From an uncultured Lactobacillus sp. (lineage in GTDB: Bacteria; Bacillota; Bacilli; Lactobacillales; Lactobacillaceae), in the NCBI GenBank assembly GCA_910587695.1, contig CAJUNC010000006.1:1-64000 (forward strand): a stretch of DNA of 64,000 nt, in the 5' to 3' direction. This document shows positions 52,210-60,722 of this stretch, piece after piece (the stretch's first letter is position 1; the number at the start of each line of letters is the position of its first letter). The translations under genes and the position numbers were made by a program. The notes beneath the pieces were generated by a model, which saw only the letters and a list, made by a program, of their open reading frames with translations, ran no database searches and was not told where the DNA came from.

Positions 52210-53160
52210 ATGAAGACACAACAAGAAAACATCTTTTCATCAAAGACGTTGACCTATTTCTTGCAATTAGCTGAAACGATGAGTTATACCCAAGCAGCTC
52301 AGATCTTGGGGATCACGCAGCCAGCTTTGACTCAACAAATAAAGAAATTAGAACGAACGGTCGGAGCACCACTGTTTTATTCGGTTGGTAAAAAGTTGCA
52401 CCTTTCTGATGCGGGCTACACCATGCTAGATGCAACTCACCAGATCTATGAAACATTAAATAAAGCAGCTGATGAGATCCAACAATCGACAAGTGCAACT
52501 CAAGGGACGATCAACATTGGGATCTTAGCTTCGATCGAGGATCAAGTCTTCACTGATTTTGCGATCGAATATTACGAAAAAAATAACGGCATCAAACTCT
52601 CCACGCATATGTTGACACGTAAGGAGATTTGGGAGCGCTTAGAAAATAATACGATCGATCTAGCGGTAATGTATCTTCCAGATGAAAGTATCAAGAACTG
52701 GAAACCATACGAAACTAAAAAGATCATTACCGAAGACCTGATCTTCTTGCACAATAATGAACGCTTAGAAAAGCGCAAGCGGGTGCGGTTCAAGGACACT
52801 TTGAACAATAAATGGGTGACATATCCACCACAATACTACTTGAATGATACGATCAGAGAAGCTTATAAGAACGCAATGGTCGATCATCCTAATAGCGTAG
52901 CTCACTTTGCTACACCAGAGCAGCTTTTTGAATTTGCTAAACGAACTGGTAGTTACACTGCACTACCAATGTCGTTTGTAACAGCTAAAAACCATGGTGA
53001 GATGGGGATGGCGTTATTTGAACCAGAGATCAAGTTCGATTTGGCCTTCGTTTTTAGACGTGGTAAGGATCAGATCCCACGTATCAATAGTTTTTTGAAA
53101 ACTTTTGATGGTTATCTAGCTAAAAAAGATTACGTTTCACGTCTCAAAGAAAGCCTATAA
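52210..53160 (+). CDS. LysR-family transcriptional regulator
   Basis: A 316-residue regulator. The winged-helix N-terminus (TLTYFLQLAETMSYTQAAQILGITQPALTQQIKKLE, residues about 13-50) is typical LysR. The remainder is a two-lobe effector domain (GTINIGILASIEDQ, IDLAVMYLP). The target and effector are unknown; no divergently transcribed partner gene is adjacent. The ribosome site is GGGAAAGGAT. A terminator follows at 53194. Confidence 0.9.
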   Translation: MKTQQENIFSSKTLTYFLQLAETMSYTQAAQILGITQPALTQQIKKLERTVGAPLFYSVGKKLHLSDAGYTMLDATHQIYETLNKAADEIQQSTSATQGTINIGILASIEDQVFTDFAIEYYEKNNGIKLSTHMLTRKEIWERLENNTIDLAVMYLPDESIKNWKPYETKKIITEDLIFLHNNERLEKRKRVRFKDTLNNKWVTYPPQYYLNDTIREAYKNAMVDHPNSVAHFATPEQLFEFAKRTGSYTALPMSFVTAKNHGEMGMALFEPEIKFDLAFVFRRGKDQIPRINSFLKTFDGYLAKKDYVSRLKESL

Positions 53161-53193
53161 GCTATTATCAAAGGATCAGTTCCACATAAAAGG

Positions 53194-53234
53194 GCTCACC
53201 ACGATGCAAATGCGCATCATGGTGAGTTCTTTTT
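53194..53234 (+). terminator. terminator after lysR
   Basis: CTCACCA (53195-53201) pairs with TGGTGAG (53220-53226), extended by ATG/CAT inside, then T-rich. Confidence 0.8.
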
Positions 53235-53354
53235 ACATATTTTGAACGTCAAATAGCGACTTATGTCACAGCTTTTTTATTGTTATTTAAGTTTGGCTAG
53301 TTGTGTGGTAGAATTATTGAAGTTAGGAATACTTTAGATGGGAGATATTTTTTG

Positions 53355-54281
53355 ATGAAAGAATTAGTTTTCGGACATAAAAATCCAGATACAGATGCGA
53401 TCGTAGCTGCTAAAGCTTACGCATTTTTGCAAAACGCTTTGGGTAATGAAGTCGAAGCTGTTGCTTTGGGTACACCAAACGAAGAAACAAAATTTGTTTT
53501 AGAACATTTTGAAGAACCAGCTCCACGTGTGATCGAAAAGGCAGCTCCTGAAGTAAATGCTGTAATGTTGGTCGATCACAACGAAGAACAACAAAGTGTC
53601 GCTGATATTGCTGATGTGACAGTCACACACGTTGTTGATCATCACCGGATCGCTAACTTTGCGACAGCTGCACCTTTGTACTATCATGCTGAACCAGTTG
53701 GCTGTACAAGTACGATCATTTACGGTGAATTCGTGCAAAATAACGTTGAGATCCCAGTTAAATTGGCTGGTTTGATGTTATCTGCTATTATTTCTGATAC
53801 TTTGCTATTCAAATCACCAACGACTACAGCTAAAGATGAAGCTGCTGCAAAAGCTTTAGCTAAGATCGCTAATGTAGATCTAGAAGCTTATGGCCTTGAA
53901 ATGCTTAAAGCCGGGACAAACTTGGCAAGTAAGACAGAAGAAGAATTGATCACAGCCGATGCAAAATCATTTGACATGGGCGGGAAGACAGTCCGTGTCG
54001 ATCAAGTAAACACAGTCGATCTTGATGAAGTTTTCGCACGTGAAGCTGCTTTACGTGAAGCTATCGAAAAACAATCGGCTGCTGAAGGTTATGATCTGTT
54101 CTTGCTGATGGTAACTAACATCCTAGATTCCAACACACGTCTTTTAGTCGTTGGCGAACCTAAGGAAATGGTCGAAAAGGCCTTTGAAAAAGAATTGGTG
54201 GCTGACAAAGTTGATCTACCAGGTGTTGTTTCCCGTAAGAAACAGATCGTTCCACAATTAGAAGAAGCTTTTAACGCTTAA
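53355..54281 (+). CDS. ppaC: manganese-dependent inorganic pyrophosphatase
   Basis: Hydrolyses pyrophosphate (family II, DHH). The 308-residue protein has GHKNPDTDAIVAAKAYA with metal-binding residues, MLVDHNE, the DHH motif in THVVDHHRIANF, and the C-terminal substrate site SRKKQIVPQLEEAF. ATG 53355 follows GGGAGA by 9 bases; an upstream in-frame ATG lacks a ribosome site. Confidence 0.96.
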   Translation: MKELVFGHKNPDTDAIVAAKAYAFLQNALGNEVEAVALGTPNEETKFVLEHFEEPAPRVIEKAAPEVNAVMLVDHNEEQQSVADIADVTVTHVVDHHRIANFATAAPLYYHAEPVGCTSTIIYGEFVQNNVEIPVKLAGLMLSAIISDTLLFKSPTTTAKDEAAAKALAKIANVDLEAYGLEMLKAGTNLASKTEEELITADAKSFDMGGKTVRVDQVNTVDLDEVFAREAALREAIEKQSAAEGYDLFLLMVTNILDSNTRLLVVGEPKEMVEKAFEKELVADKVDLPGVVSRKKQIVPQLEEAFNA

Positions 54282-54302
54282 AAGTTGTTTTAGTTAAGTA
54301 AT

Positions 54303-54345
54303 AAAAGTGCATGCGCTCAATTTAAGGACGTATGCGCTTTTTATT
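54303..54345 (+). terminator. terminator after ppaC
   Basis: AAAAG-GCAT-CG pairs with CG-ATGC-CTTTTT around a loop; T-run at 54338-54347. Confidence 0.7.
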
Positions 54346-54477
54346 TTTCAGTAGGAGAAAATAAGCTATTCTTTAAGGGAATTAACCTATTTAAATAAGC
54401 ACATCATTATAAATGCTTTTAATTGCTGATAACTAAAGGTATAATAATTATAGATAATTAGTTAAGAGGTGCGCTTG

Positions 54478-55236
54478 ATGAGTCAAGAAAAGAGAATTGA
54501 ATTGATCAAACAATTATTAGAAGAAAGACAGGAATTGTCGACTAAAGATATCATGCAGGAATTTGGGATCTCGCAAGATACTGCGCGACGCGATATCGTG
54601 TTGTTAGCTAAACGAGGTGAGGTCAGGCGCACACATGGTGGGATCTTACCATTAGATTTTGGGCGTAGCGTGCCGAACTTTCAAAGCCGTTTAGCTCGTT
54701 TCACTAAGCAAAAAACGCAGATCGCCTTAGCAGCCACGCCCTATTTTAAACCGCATCATGTTTATTTTGTCGATTCGTCAACGATCTTATTGAAGACTTG
54801 TCAAAATATCAATATGCCCCTAACGATCGTGACCCATTCTTTAGATAATTGTATGGCTTTAGCCGAGCATAATAAAGTACGGGTCAAGGTCTTGAGTGGA
54901 ACTTTGAATCATGAGAATCGTTATTTCTATTCAAATTTAGCGATCGAAGAATTGCAAAACGTCGTATTTGATACAGCCTTTATTGCCGCATCTGGGATCG
55001 ATGAAAATGGTGCCTATTTACTTGATCAAGATGATGCTCAGATCGTTGGAATGGCGGTCAAACGGGCGCGTAAAGTCATTTTGGTAGCTGAACATCAAAA
55101 GTTTGTCAATAAATCTTACTATCGTATTTGTCCTTTGGATAAGATCTCGTTATTTATCACCGACCAAGCACCGACGCCAGAACAACGTGCGATGTTTGCT
55201 CCTGAAACTAAGATGATCGTGACCCAAGAAGACTAG
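54478..55236 (+). CDS. DeoR-family transcriptional regulator
   Basis: A 252-residue repressor-type protein. The DeoR helix-turn-helix lies at residues about 18-55 (ELSTKDIMQEFGISQDTARRDI, then RRTHGGILPLD). The C-terminal sugar-phosphate isomerase-like sensor domain carries YFVDSSTILLKTCQNI and the VKVLSGTLNHENRYFYS segment. ATG 54478 follows AAGAGGTG. Such regulators bind phosphorylated sugars, but no sugar gene adjoins, so the regulon is unknown. Confidence 0.88.
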   Translation: MSQEKRIELIKQLLEERQELSTKDIMQEFGISQDTARRDIVLLAKRGEVRRTHGGILPLDFGRSVPNFQSRLARFTKQKTQIALAATPYFKPHHVYFVDSSTILLKTCQNINMPLTIVTHSLDNCMALAEHNKVRVKVLSGTLNHENRYFYSNLAIEELQNVVFDTAFIAASGIDENGAYLLDQDDAQIVGMAVKRARKVILVAEHQKFVNKSYYRICPLDKISLFITDQAPTPEQRAMFAPETKMIVTQED

Positions 55237-55240
55237 TTAA

Positions 55241-55266
55241 AAGAAGCCTGCTAGCTTCTTTTTTTA
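55241..55266 (+). terminator. terminator after the DeoR gene
   Basis: AGAAGC pairs with GCTTCT, then seven T. Confidence 0.8.
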
Positions 55267-55297
55267 TAGATATAGTAAACTTTTAATTTTAATAAAG

Positions 55298-55326
55298 TTG
55301 ACAAAAAGGTTTAAAACTCGTATGCT
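55298..55326 (+). promoter_or_regulatory. promoter candidate for bioY
   Basis: TTGACA (55298-55303), a 17-base spacer and TATGCT (55321-55326). I see no clear BirA operator. Confidence 0.65.
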
Positions 55327-55358
55327 TATGATATTGGTAGTAGAGAGGATGACTGAAT

Positions 55359-55892
55359 TTGAAAAATAGATTATATTACATATCTTTAGCTGGCATCATG
55401 CTCGCTTTACTGATCGTTTGTTCACAATTAACGATCCCCTTACCTGTGATACCGTTGACGCTTCAGACATTTGCTGTCGGTTTGTTAGCCTCGATCTTAC
55501 CGCTAAGATATAGTTTACAGACGATTTTAGTGTATCTATTACTTGGTTTTATCGGTTTACCGATCTTTGCTAATTTTAAAGGGGGGCTAGGCGTCTTATT
55601 CAGTAATACTGGGGGCTATTTACTGGGTTTTTTAGTCTATGTCATAATTGTTGGCTCATTGGTCATAAAAAAGCAAACGTTTGGCTGGTTATTAGTTGCT
55701 AACAGTCTAGGAGCTTTAATACAGTTGTTATGTGGTTCACTGTGGTTACTTGTGATCAGCGATATCAACTTGGAAAATGCTCTTTTATTGGGAGTTCCCT
55801 TTCTTCTTCCTGGAGCAGTTAAGGTCATCCTAGTATGCATATGCGCACAGATCTATTATCGCGAATTTACCAAACGAAGTGCTAAGGTATAG
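55359..55892 (+). CDS. bioY: BioY-family biotin transporter S component
   Basis: Substrate-binding membrane subunit of an ECF transporter for biotin. The 177-residue protein has six membrane segments and the family pattern SQLTIPLPVIPLTLQTFAVGL and YLLLGFIGLPIFANFKGGLGVLFSNTGGYLLGF. It starts at TTG 55359, set by GAGAGGATGA. It is a solo gene without biotin biosynthesis genes around, fitting a biotin auxotroph that uses shared ECF energising modules. Confidence 0.92.
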   Translation: MKNRLYYISLAGIMLALLIVCSQLTIPLPVIPLTLQTFAVGLLASILPLRYSLQTILVYLLLGFIGLPIFANFKGGLGVLFSNTGGYLLGFLVYVIIVGSLVIKKQTFGWLLVANSLGALIQLLCGSLWLLVISDINLENALLLGVPFLLPGAVKVILVCICAQIYYREFTKRSAKV

Positions 55893-55901
55893 CTATGTCA
55901 A

Positions 55902-55930
55902 AATGCAGTCACACGGGCTGCATTTTTTAT
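55902..55930 (+). terminator. terminator after bioY
   Basis: AATGCAG (55902-55908) pairs with CTGCATT (55918-55924), then a T-run. Confidence 0.85.
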
Positions 55931-56007
55931 TTATTTAAAATTCTTTGGCAATTTTAATTTATCTGCTATATAATGGAGTAAATTTAAAAAAGTGAGGTAA
56001 TGTTTTT

Positions 56008-57168
56008 ATGCAAGCTAGATTTAACCATAGGATCGAATCCATTGCTGTATCAGATATTCGGCAATTCGATATGGAAGTCAGTCAGATCGAGGGGATCATT
56101 AAGTTAACATTAGGAGAGCCAGATTTTAATACACCAAAGCATGTAAAACAAGCTGCGATCGCGGCGATCAATGCGGACCAGTCCCACTATACACCTAATT
56201 CGGGAATAATGGAGTTGCGACGTGCTGCCGCTAAGTACTACAAAGAAAAATATGATCTAGCTTACACTCCAGAACAGGTTATTACGACTGTGGGGGCGAC
56301 AGAAGCGATCGCAGCTAGTTTGCAAACGATCTTAAATCCAGGAGATACAGTCTTGATGCCAACTCCAGTCTTTCCGATCTATGCTCCGATCAGTCAGTTG
56401 AATGGAGCCGATGTATTGCAAGTTGATACGAGCGCTGATGGTTTTATTTTAACACCTGAAAAATTACGTGCTACTTTAGATGCAAATAAAGATAAAAATA
56501 TCAAAGCAGTCGTGTTGGTCTACCCAAGTAATCCAACAGGGGCGACATATACAAAAGGACAATTAGCGGCTTTAGCTAAAGTGATCGCTGAATATGATAT
56601 TTGGGCTTTATGTGATGAAGTTTATGCTGAGTTGACTTATGAGGGCCAACATGTTTCGTTAGCAAGTTTTTTACCCGAAAATACGATCGTGATCAGCGGT
56701 CTATCTAAATCACATGCGATGACTGGCTGGCGTTTGGGTTTTATTTTAGGGCCAAAGGATTTTAGTGAACAAGTTGTCAAAGCACATCAATATATGGTAA
56801 CCGCACCAACGACAAATGTTCAATTTGCTGCCTTAGAAGCATTGACTAAAGGAAAAGATGACGCCTTGAGCATGCGCAAGGAATATCGAGCTAGACGTGA
56901 TTTTATGCGCCAAGCTTTAGAAGATGCTGGTTTTGAGGTGGTCAAACCAGACGGTGCTTTTTATTTATTTGCTAAGATCCCCGCTAAATGTGGGCATGAC
57001 TCATGGAAGTTTGTCCGTGAATTAGCCAAGAAAGCAAAAGTTGCTTTGATCCCAGGTGTTTCCTTTGGTCAAGGTGGTGAAGGGTATGTGCGTTTGAGTT
57101 ATGCAGCTTCTATGGATGACCTACGCCAAGCAAGTGAACGTATCAAAAAATTTACTGATAATTATTAA
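56008..57168 (+). CDS. class I aminotransferase (PatA / aromatic type)
   Basis: A 386-residue PLP enzyme. Marks are LTLGEPDFNTPKHV, VGATEAIAASLQTI, YPSNPTGATYT, the Asp in ALCDEVYAEL, and the PLP Lys in SGLSKSHAMTGWRLGF at about 230, with VRLSYAAS near the end. It is in the group that includes PatA (N-acetyl-diaminopimelate aminotransferase) and aromatic aminotransferases. No lysine biosynthesis gene lies beside it, so the substrate stays open. It differs clearly from the aspB product in this window. Confidence 0.85.
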   Translation: MQARFNHRIESIAVSDIRQFDMEVSQIEGIIKLTLGEPDFNTPKHVKQAAIAAINADQSHYTPNSGIMELRRAAAKYYKEKYDLAYTPEQVITTVGATEAIAASLQTILNPGDTVLMPTPVFPIYAPISQLNGADVLQVDTSADGFILTPEKLRATLDANKDKNIKAVVLVYPSNPTGATYTKGQLAALAKVIAEYDIWALCDEVYAELTYEGQHVSLASFLPENTIVISGLSKSHAMTGWRLGFILGPKDFSEQVVKAHQYMVTAPTTNVQFAALEALTKGKDDALSMRKEYRARRDFMRQALEDAGFEVVKPDGAFYLFAKIPAKCGHDSWKFVRELAKKAKVALIPGVSFGQGGEGYVRLSYAASMDDLRQASERIKKFTDNY

Positions 57169-57239
57169 GACTACTCCTCACTGTCAAAAAGTGTTAGAAT
57201 ATTTAATTGTGAATAATGCAGTAGAGATGAGGAACAGTG

Positions 57240-58025
57240 ATGACGGAAAATAAGGCTTTAGCTCCGATCGGAGTATTTGATTCAGGTCTCGGCGGGATCA
57301 GTGTCTTACGTGAGATCTATAAGCTCATGCCAAATGAGCGCTATTATTTCTTTGGGGATTCGAAAAATTCCCCTTATGGTACAAAAAGTGTAGCCAAAGT
57401 CAAAGCTTTGAGCGAAGCGATCGTAGAGGACTTTATCCAGCAAAAGAAAGTCAAAGCGATCGTGATCGCTTGTAATACTGCGACAAGCGCTGCGGCCACA
57501 TATTTACGTCAAAAGTACCCTGAAATTCCGATCGTAGGACTGGAACCAGCTGTTAAACCAGCTGTTTTGCATCAAACGGGTTCTAAAGTCTTAGTGATGG
57601 CGACTCCATTGACTTTAAAGGAAGAAAAATTCAATCATTTGATGGAACGTTTTTCTGATCAAGGCGAGATCATCAAGTTACCAGCACCGAAGTTAGTTGA
57701 GTTTGTCGAAAAAGGCGAATTAAGTTCATCAGAATTATATGCATACTTAGAAGATATATTAGCACCGTATAAAGAAAACGTTGATTCAGTTGTTTTAGGA
57801 TGCACGCATTTTCCATTTGTTAAAAAAGCGATCCAGGATGTTATTGGAAAAAATATCGCTGTTTTTGACGGAGGTGCAGGGGCAGCGCGCGAGTTGAAGC
57901 ATTTATTGACACAAAAGCAGTTGCTTTCACCTAATCAAACAGCCGGTGAAATAATTTTTGAAAATAGTAATGCCACACCAGTTGAAATTGAGCTGAGCAA
58001 AAAACTGATGGACTTGACTGATTAA
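57240..58025 (+). CDS. murI: glutamate racemase
   Basis: Makes D-glutamate for peptidoglycan. The 261-residue product has GVFDSGLGGISVLREI, the first catalytic Cys in VIACNTATSAA and the second in VVLGCTHFPFV. The ATG 57240 lies 8 bases after GAGGAA; a GTG at 57237 is adjacent. Gene length is typical. Followed by a short terminator. Confidence 0.97.
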   Translation: MTENKALAPIGVFDSGLGGISVLREIYKLMPNERYYFFGDSKNSPYGTKSVAKVKALSEAIVEDFIQQKKVKAIVIACNTATSAAATYLRQKYPEIPIVGLEPAVKPAVLHQTGSKVLVMATPLTLKEEKFNHLMERFSDQGEIIKLPAPKLVEFVEKGELSSSELYAYLEDILAPYKENVDSVVLGCTHFPFVKKAIQDVIGKNIAVFDGGAGAARELKHLLTQKQLLSPNQTAGEIIFENSNATPVEIELSKKLMDLTD

Positions 58026-58037
58026 CACAGTCACTTT

Positions 58038-58064
58038 GAGCTGAGAAGACCTCTCAGCTCTTTT
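58038..58064 (+). terminator. terminator after murI
   Basis: GAGCTGAG (58038-58045) pairs with CTCAGCTC (58053-58060), followed by T. Confidence 0.85.
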
Positions 58065-58096
58065 ATTTGGAATTTTTTAGATAGTGAGGACAACAA

Positions 58097-59008
58097 ATGA
58101 CAAAACAACAAAAACTCTGGACGATGCTGACGATTTTGTCGACTTTTCTTTGGGGCGTGTCGGGCTTATTTGCTAAATTTATCTTTGAACTCGAGCCTAG
58201 ATTGACTCCACTATTATTGAGTCAGATCCGAATGCTCAGTGGGGGCCTAGTTTTATTGGCCTTGGCCAGCTATAAAAAGGAAGCCCCATTAGCGCTTTGG
58301 CAAAATAAGCAAAGTGCCAAAACAGCGATCGCTTATGGGCTAGGTGGAATAATTCCAGTACAATTTTGTTATTTTATGGCGATCAAATTAGGTGATGCTT
58401 CGATCGCGACGATCTTGCAATTTGTCGGACCATTTTTCATTATTTTATATCTAGCAGTCTTTCAAAAGCAACGACCACGGCGGATCGAACTGATCAGTGC
58501 TATGGTGGCATTTTTAGGTGTAGCACTGCTTGCAACGCATGGTGATCTAACTCAATTAGCGATCACACCAGCCGTTTTGATCTGGGGATTACTTTCAGCA
58601 GTTGGGGGAGCAGCTAATACTTTGATCCCTCGTAGCTTATTAAAACATTATTCGTCAACGGCAGTGACCGGTTGGGGATTGTTGATCGCCGGGATCGGTT
58701 TGACTGTGATCCATCCAAAATTTGAGTCATTTTCTTTGACATTAGAATTAGTATTATTAGTTTTAGCTGTTGTCGTTTTAGGGACGATCATCCCATTTCA
58801 ACTCTTTACTAATGCTTTGAAATACATCCGCCCAACAACAGCTAGTATGCTAGATGCCTTTGAGCCAATAGCAGCAACGATCGGTTCGATCATCTTTTTT
58901 GGTCTACAACTCAGTGGAGCAGATCTGTTAGGCTCATTTTTGGTCATTATTGCTGTTTTAGCCTTGAATTGGCGTCCAAGAAAAAAGAATTTTACCAATA
59001 ATGTCTAA
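58097..59008 (+). CDS. EamA/DMT-family transporter
   Basis: A 303-residue membrane protein with about ten segments in two EamA repeats. Marks are the N-terminal FLWGVSGLFAKFIFE with the first repeat up to about residue 140 and the second from about 150, ending in FELPIAATIGSIIFF-like EPIAATIGSIIFFG. The family exports metabolites or amino acids; the substrate cannot be predicted. Ribosome site AGTGAGGA. Confidence 0.85.
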   Translation: MTKQQKLWTMLTILSTFLWGVSGLFAKFIFELEPRLTPLLLSQIRMLSGGLVLLALASYKKEAPLALWQNKQSAKTAIAYGLGGIIPVQFCYFMAIKLGDASIATILQFVGPFFIILYLAVFQKQRPRRIELISAMVAFLGVALLATHGDLTQLAITPAVLIWGLLSAVGGAANTLIPRSLLKHYSSTAVTGWGLLIAGIGLTVIHPKFESFSLTLELVLLVLAVVVLGTIIPFQLFTNALKYIRPTTASMLDAFEPIAATIGSIIFFGLQLSGADLLGSFLVIIAVLALNWRPRKKNFTNNV

Positions 59009-59016
59009 GTAAAGAG

Positions 59017-59048
59017 ATACTCGTCGTAAATATTGGCGAGTATTTTTT
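59017..59048 (+). terminator. terminator after the EamA transporter
   Basis: ATACTCG (59017-59023) pairs with CGAGTAT (59037-59043), then TTTTTT. Confidence 0.85.
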
Positions 59049-59082
59049 AGCTATATTTTTAAAACGTTTCCATAAGTTATAG

Positions 59083-59111
59083 CTAAAACTTAGGAAAAAT
59101 GATAGTATATT
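59083..59111 (+). promoter_or_regulatory. promoter-like sequence before the gene at 59311
   Basis: CTAAAA (59083-59088), 17-base spacer, TATATT (59106-59111). The -35 is poor, but 22 of 29 positions match the strong promoter at 51838-51866, including AAACTTAG and TGATAGTATA. Confidence 0.4.
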
Positions 59112-59117
59112 ATTATG

Positions 59118-59310
59118 GAATTAGTTCGTATACTGAGATCTGCTATTTAGCTGGAGTGGCCTATTCGGAAAGTTAAAAATGTGCGAGAAGAGTTGCTCAC
59201 AGTTCGTTAGATGTGGGTCTCAAGTTTAGGAAGGGAAAAACTATATTTCTTTCGCAAGTATAATTACCAAAGATTATGTTGTTTCACATTTTATATAGCT
59301 GGGAAAGTCA
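59118..59310 (+). promoter_or_regulatory. recurring leader element, copy D (upstream of the gene at 59311)
   Basis: This leader of about 190 bases carries GGAAAGTTAAAAATGTG (59167-59183), as in copies A-C. Its second part is GAAGG-GAAAAACTATATTT-CTTTC (59230-59253). The loop CTATAT (59241-59246) is complementary to ATATAG (59293-59298), which lies just before the ribosome site GGGAAAG. The ATCAGT/ACTGAT arms of the other copies are replaced by a TGAGA/TCTCA pair (59134-59138 with 59218-59222). Confidence 0.5.
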
Positions 59311-59778
59311 ATGTTAGAAAAAATTCGAGTTAGGCGTCGTTCAAATGAAGTGATCAGTATTGGCGATATTGTTAATTATCGTAAAGCAACATTTGTTGTG
59401 ATAAACATTTTAAGTATTAGAGTTGCTCCTCGTGCTGCGGGTGAGTTTATCTATTGTGACTGTTTATGTCAACAGCTCCAAACGCCAGATCTGTCGGCTG
59501 AATATACGACGACTCAAGCCGAGATCATGTATCAACCGCACGAATTTCGTGAAGTCTCGGAAGTAGGGGAATTTATCTATGATGAAAGTACCGGGATCTG
59601 GGTCCAGATCGATGCCATTTTAAATGTACGCTTTGAAGATAAAAATATGTATGTTAAATATGAATTTGCACCGGTAGTTGAGTGGTCAAAGAAAGAGATG
59701 CAAACGGCAGTAGTCAAAGAACGACGCAAATGTATGAAATTATTGAAACCAAAGACTGATAATTTGGTAAATGATTAA
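59311..59778 (+). CDS. hypothetical protein with a long structured leader
   Basis: A 155-residue protein I do not recognise. It starts with a basic segment (LEKIRVRRRSNEV), then ISIGDIVNYRKATFVVINIL, like a small strand-rich domain, and ends in a Lys-rich helix (WSKKEMQTAVVKERRKCMKL). It has three Cys (DCLCQQ and KCM). No membrane helix or signal peptide is seen. Ribosome site GGGAAAG. A phosphoesterase gene follows by 17 bases, probably on the same transcript. Confidence 0.75.
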   Translation: MLEKIRVRRRSNEVISIGDIVNYRKATFVVINILSIRVAPRAAGEFIYCDCLCQQLQTPDLSAEYTTTQAEIMYQPHEFREVSEVGEFIYDESTGIWVQIDAILNVRFEDKNMYVKYEFAPVVEWSKKEMQTAVVKERRKCMKLLKPKTDNLVND

Positions 59779-59795
59779 GGAATAGGGATGGTTTG

Positions 59796-60635
59796 ATGGA
59801 TAAAATAGCGATAATTTCGGATATCCATGGTAATTTAACAGCGTTAGAGGCTGTTATTGCTGATATCAAAGCTAAAGCAGTTGATGAGGTCTGGGTCTTA
59901 GGCGATATTTTGATGCCTGGACCTGGGGGAAAACAGATCTTAGAATTACTGCATTCATTACAGCCAACGGTATTTATCCGCGGCAATTGGGATGATCTGT
60001 TATTACACGGGTTAGCCGGTAAGATCGAATTAGTCAAACCTAGTCATGTGTATTTTTCTAAATTAGCAATGACTTGTGGTCAAGATCTAGGACAAGCTGA
60101 ATTAGATTTTTTAGCTAAAAATCCGATCCAACAAACACTTACGCGTGGTCCATTGACGATCAGTGTCTCACATAATTTGCCAGAGTTAAATTATGGTCAA
60201 AAGCTCTATCCTACGAGACCACAAACAGACTTTGATGCCGTTTTAGAGGGGATCCACGCCGATCTAGCAGTCTATGCACATGTTCACCATCAACTGATGC
60301 GTTATACGACTGCTGAACAGATCGTGTTAAATCCCGGCTCAGTCGGTGAGCCTTTTTGTGATTGGAAAAAGTTGCAAGCTGATCTTAGAGCGCAGTATGC
60401 TTTACTAGAGATCGATGGCTCTGGGGTTAGCGGGATATCTTTTTGTAAAGTCGCCTATGACCACCAAAAAGAATTGGCATTAGCAAAAAAAGCTGATATT
60501 GCCTACCTTGAGCTTTACGAAAAACTTTTGACAACAGGCAAGGTCTATACACATGATCAAGAATTATTAGCTAAGTATAATGAAAAGTACGGTTATGACC
60601 AAGAAGTGATCGCTTATCAAAATAAAGTTCGATAA
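59796..60635 (+). CDS. metallophosphoesterase family protein
   Basis: A 279-residue calcineurin-like phosphoesterase. Metal-binding motifs are IISDIHGNLTALEAV (Asp-x-His), VLGDILMPGPGG (GD), IRGNWDD (GNxD variant of GNHD), and VYAHVHHQLM with NPGSVGEPF. Similar proteins act on phosphodiesters; the substrate is unknown. The ATG 59796 follows AATAGGGATGG; an in-frame TTG sits one codon before. Confidence 0.88.
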   Translation: MDKIAIISDIHGNLTALEAVIADIKAKAVDEVWVLGDILMPGPGGKQILELLHSLQPTVFIRGNWDDLLLHGLAGKIELVKPSHVYFSKLAMTCGQDLGQAELDFLAKNPIQQTLTRGPLTISVSHNLPELNYGQKLYPTRPQTDFDAVLEGIHADLAVYAHVHHQLMRYTTAEQIVLNPGSVGEPFCDWKKLQADLRAQYALLEIDGSGVSGISFCKVAYDHQKELALAKKADIAYLELYEKLLTTGKVYTHDQELLAKYNEKYGYDQEVIAYQNKVR

Positions 60636-60669
60636 ATAAAAAGTTACTTTAACTTTAGTAAACAAAAAC

Positions 60670-60698
60670 GATCCCCAGCTTAAAATAAGCTGGGGATC
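60670..60698. repeat. perfect 12-base inverted repeat upstream of the recombinase gene
   Basis: GATCCCCAGCTT (60670-60681) and AAGCTGGGGATC (60687-60698) flank a five-base AAAAT. Nearby T-runs suit a terminator on the - strand better (GTTTTTG downstream in that direction), yet no - strand gene is present. It lies 24 bases before the recombinase start. Confidence 0.7.
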
Positions 60699-60722
60699 TA
60701 AAAACTAACAGGAGGAATTTTT

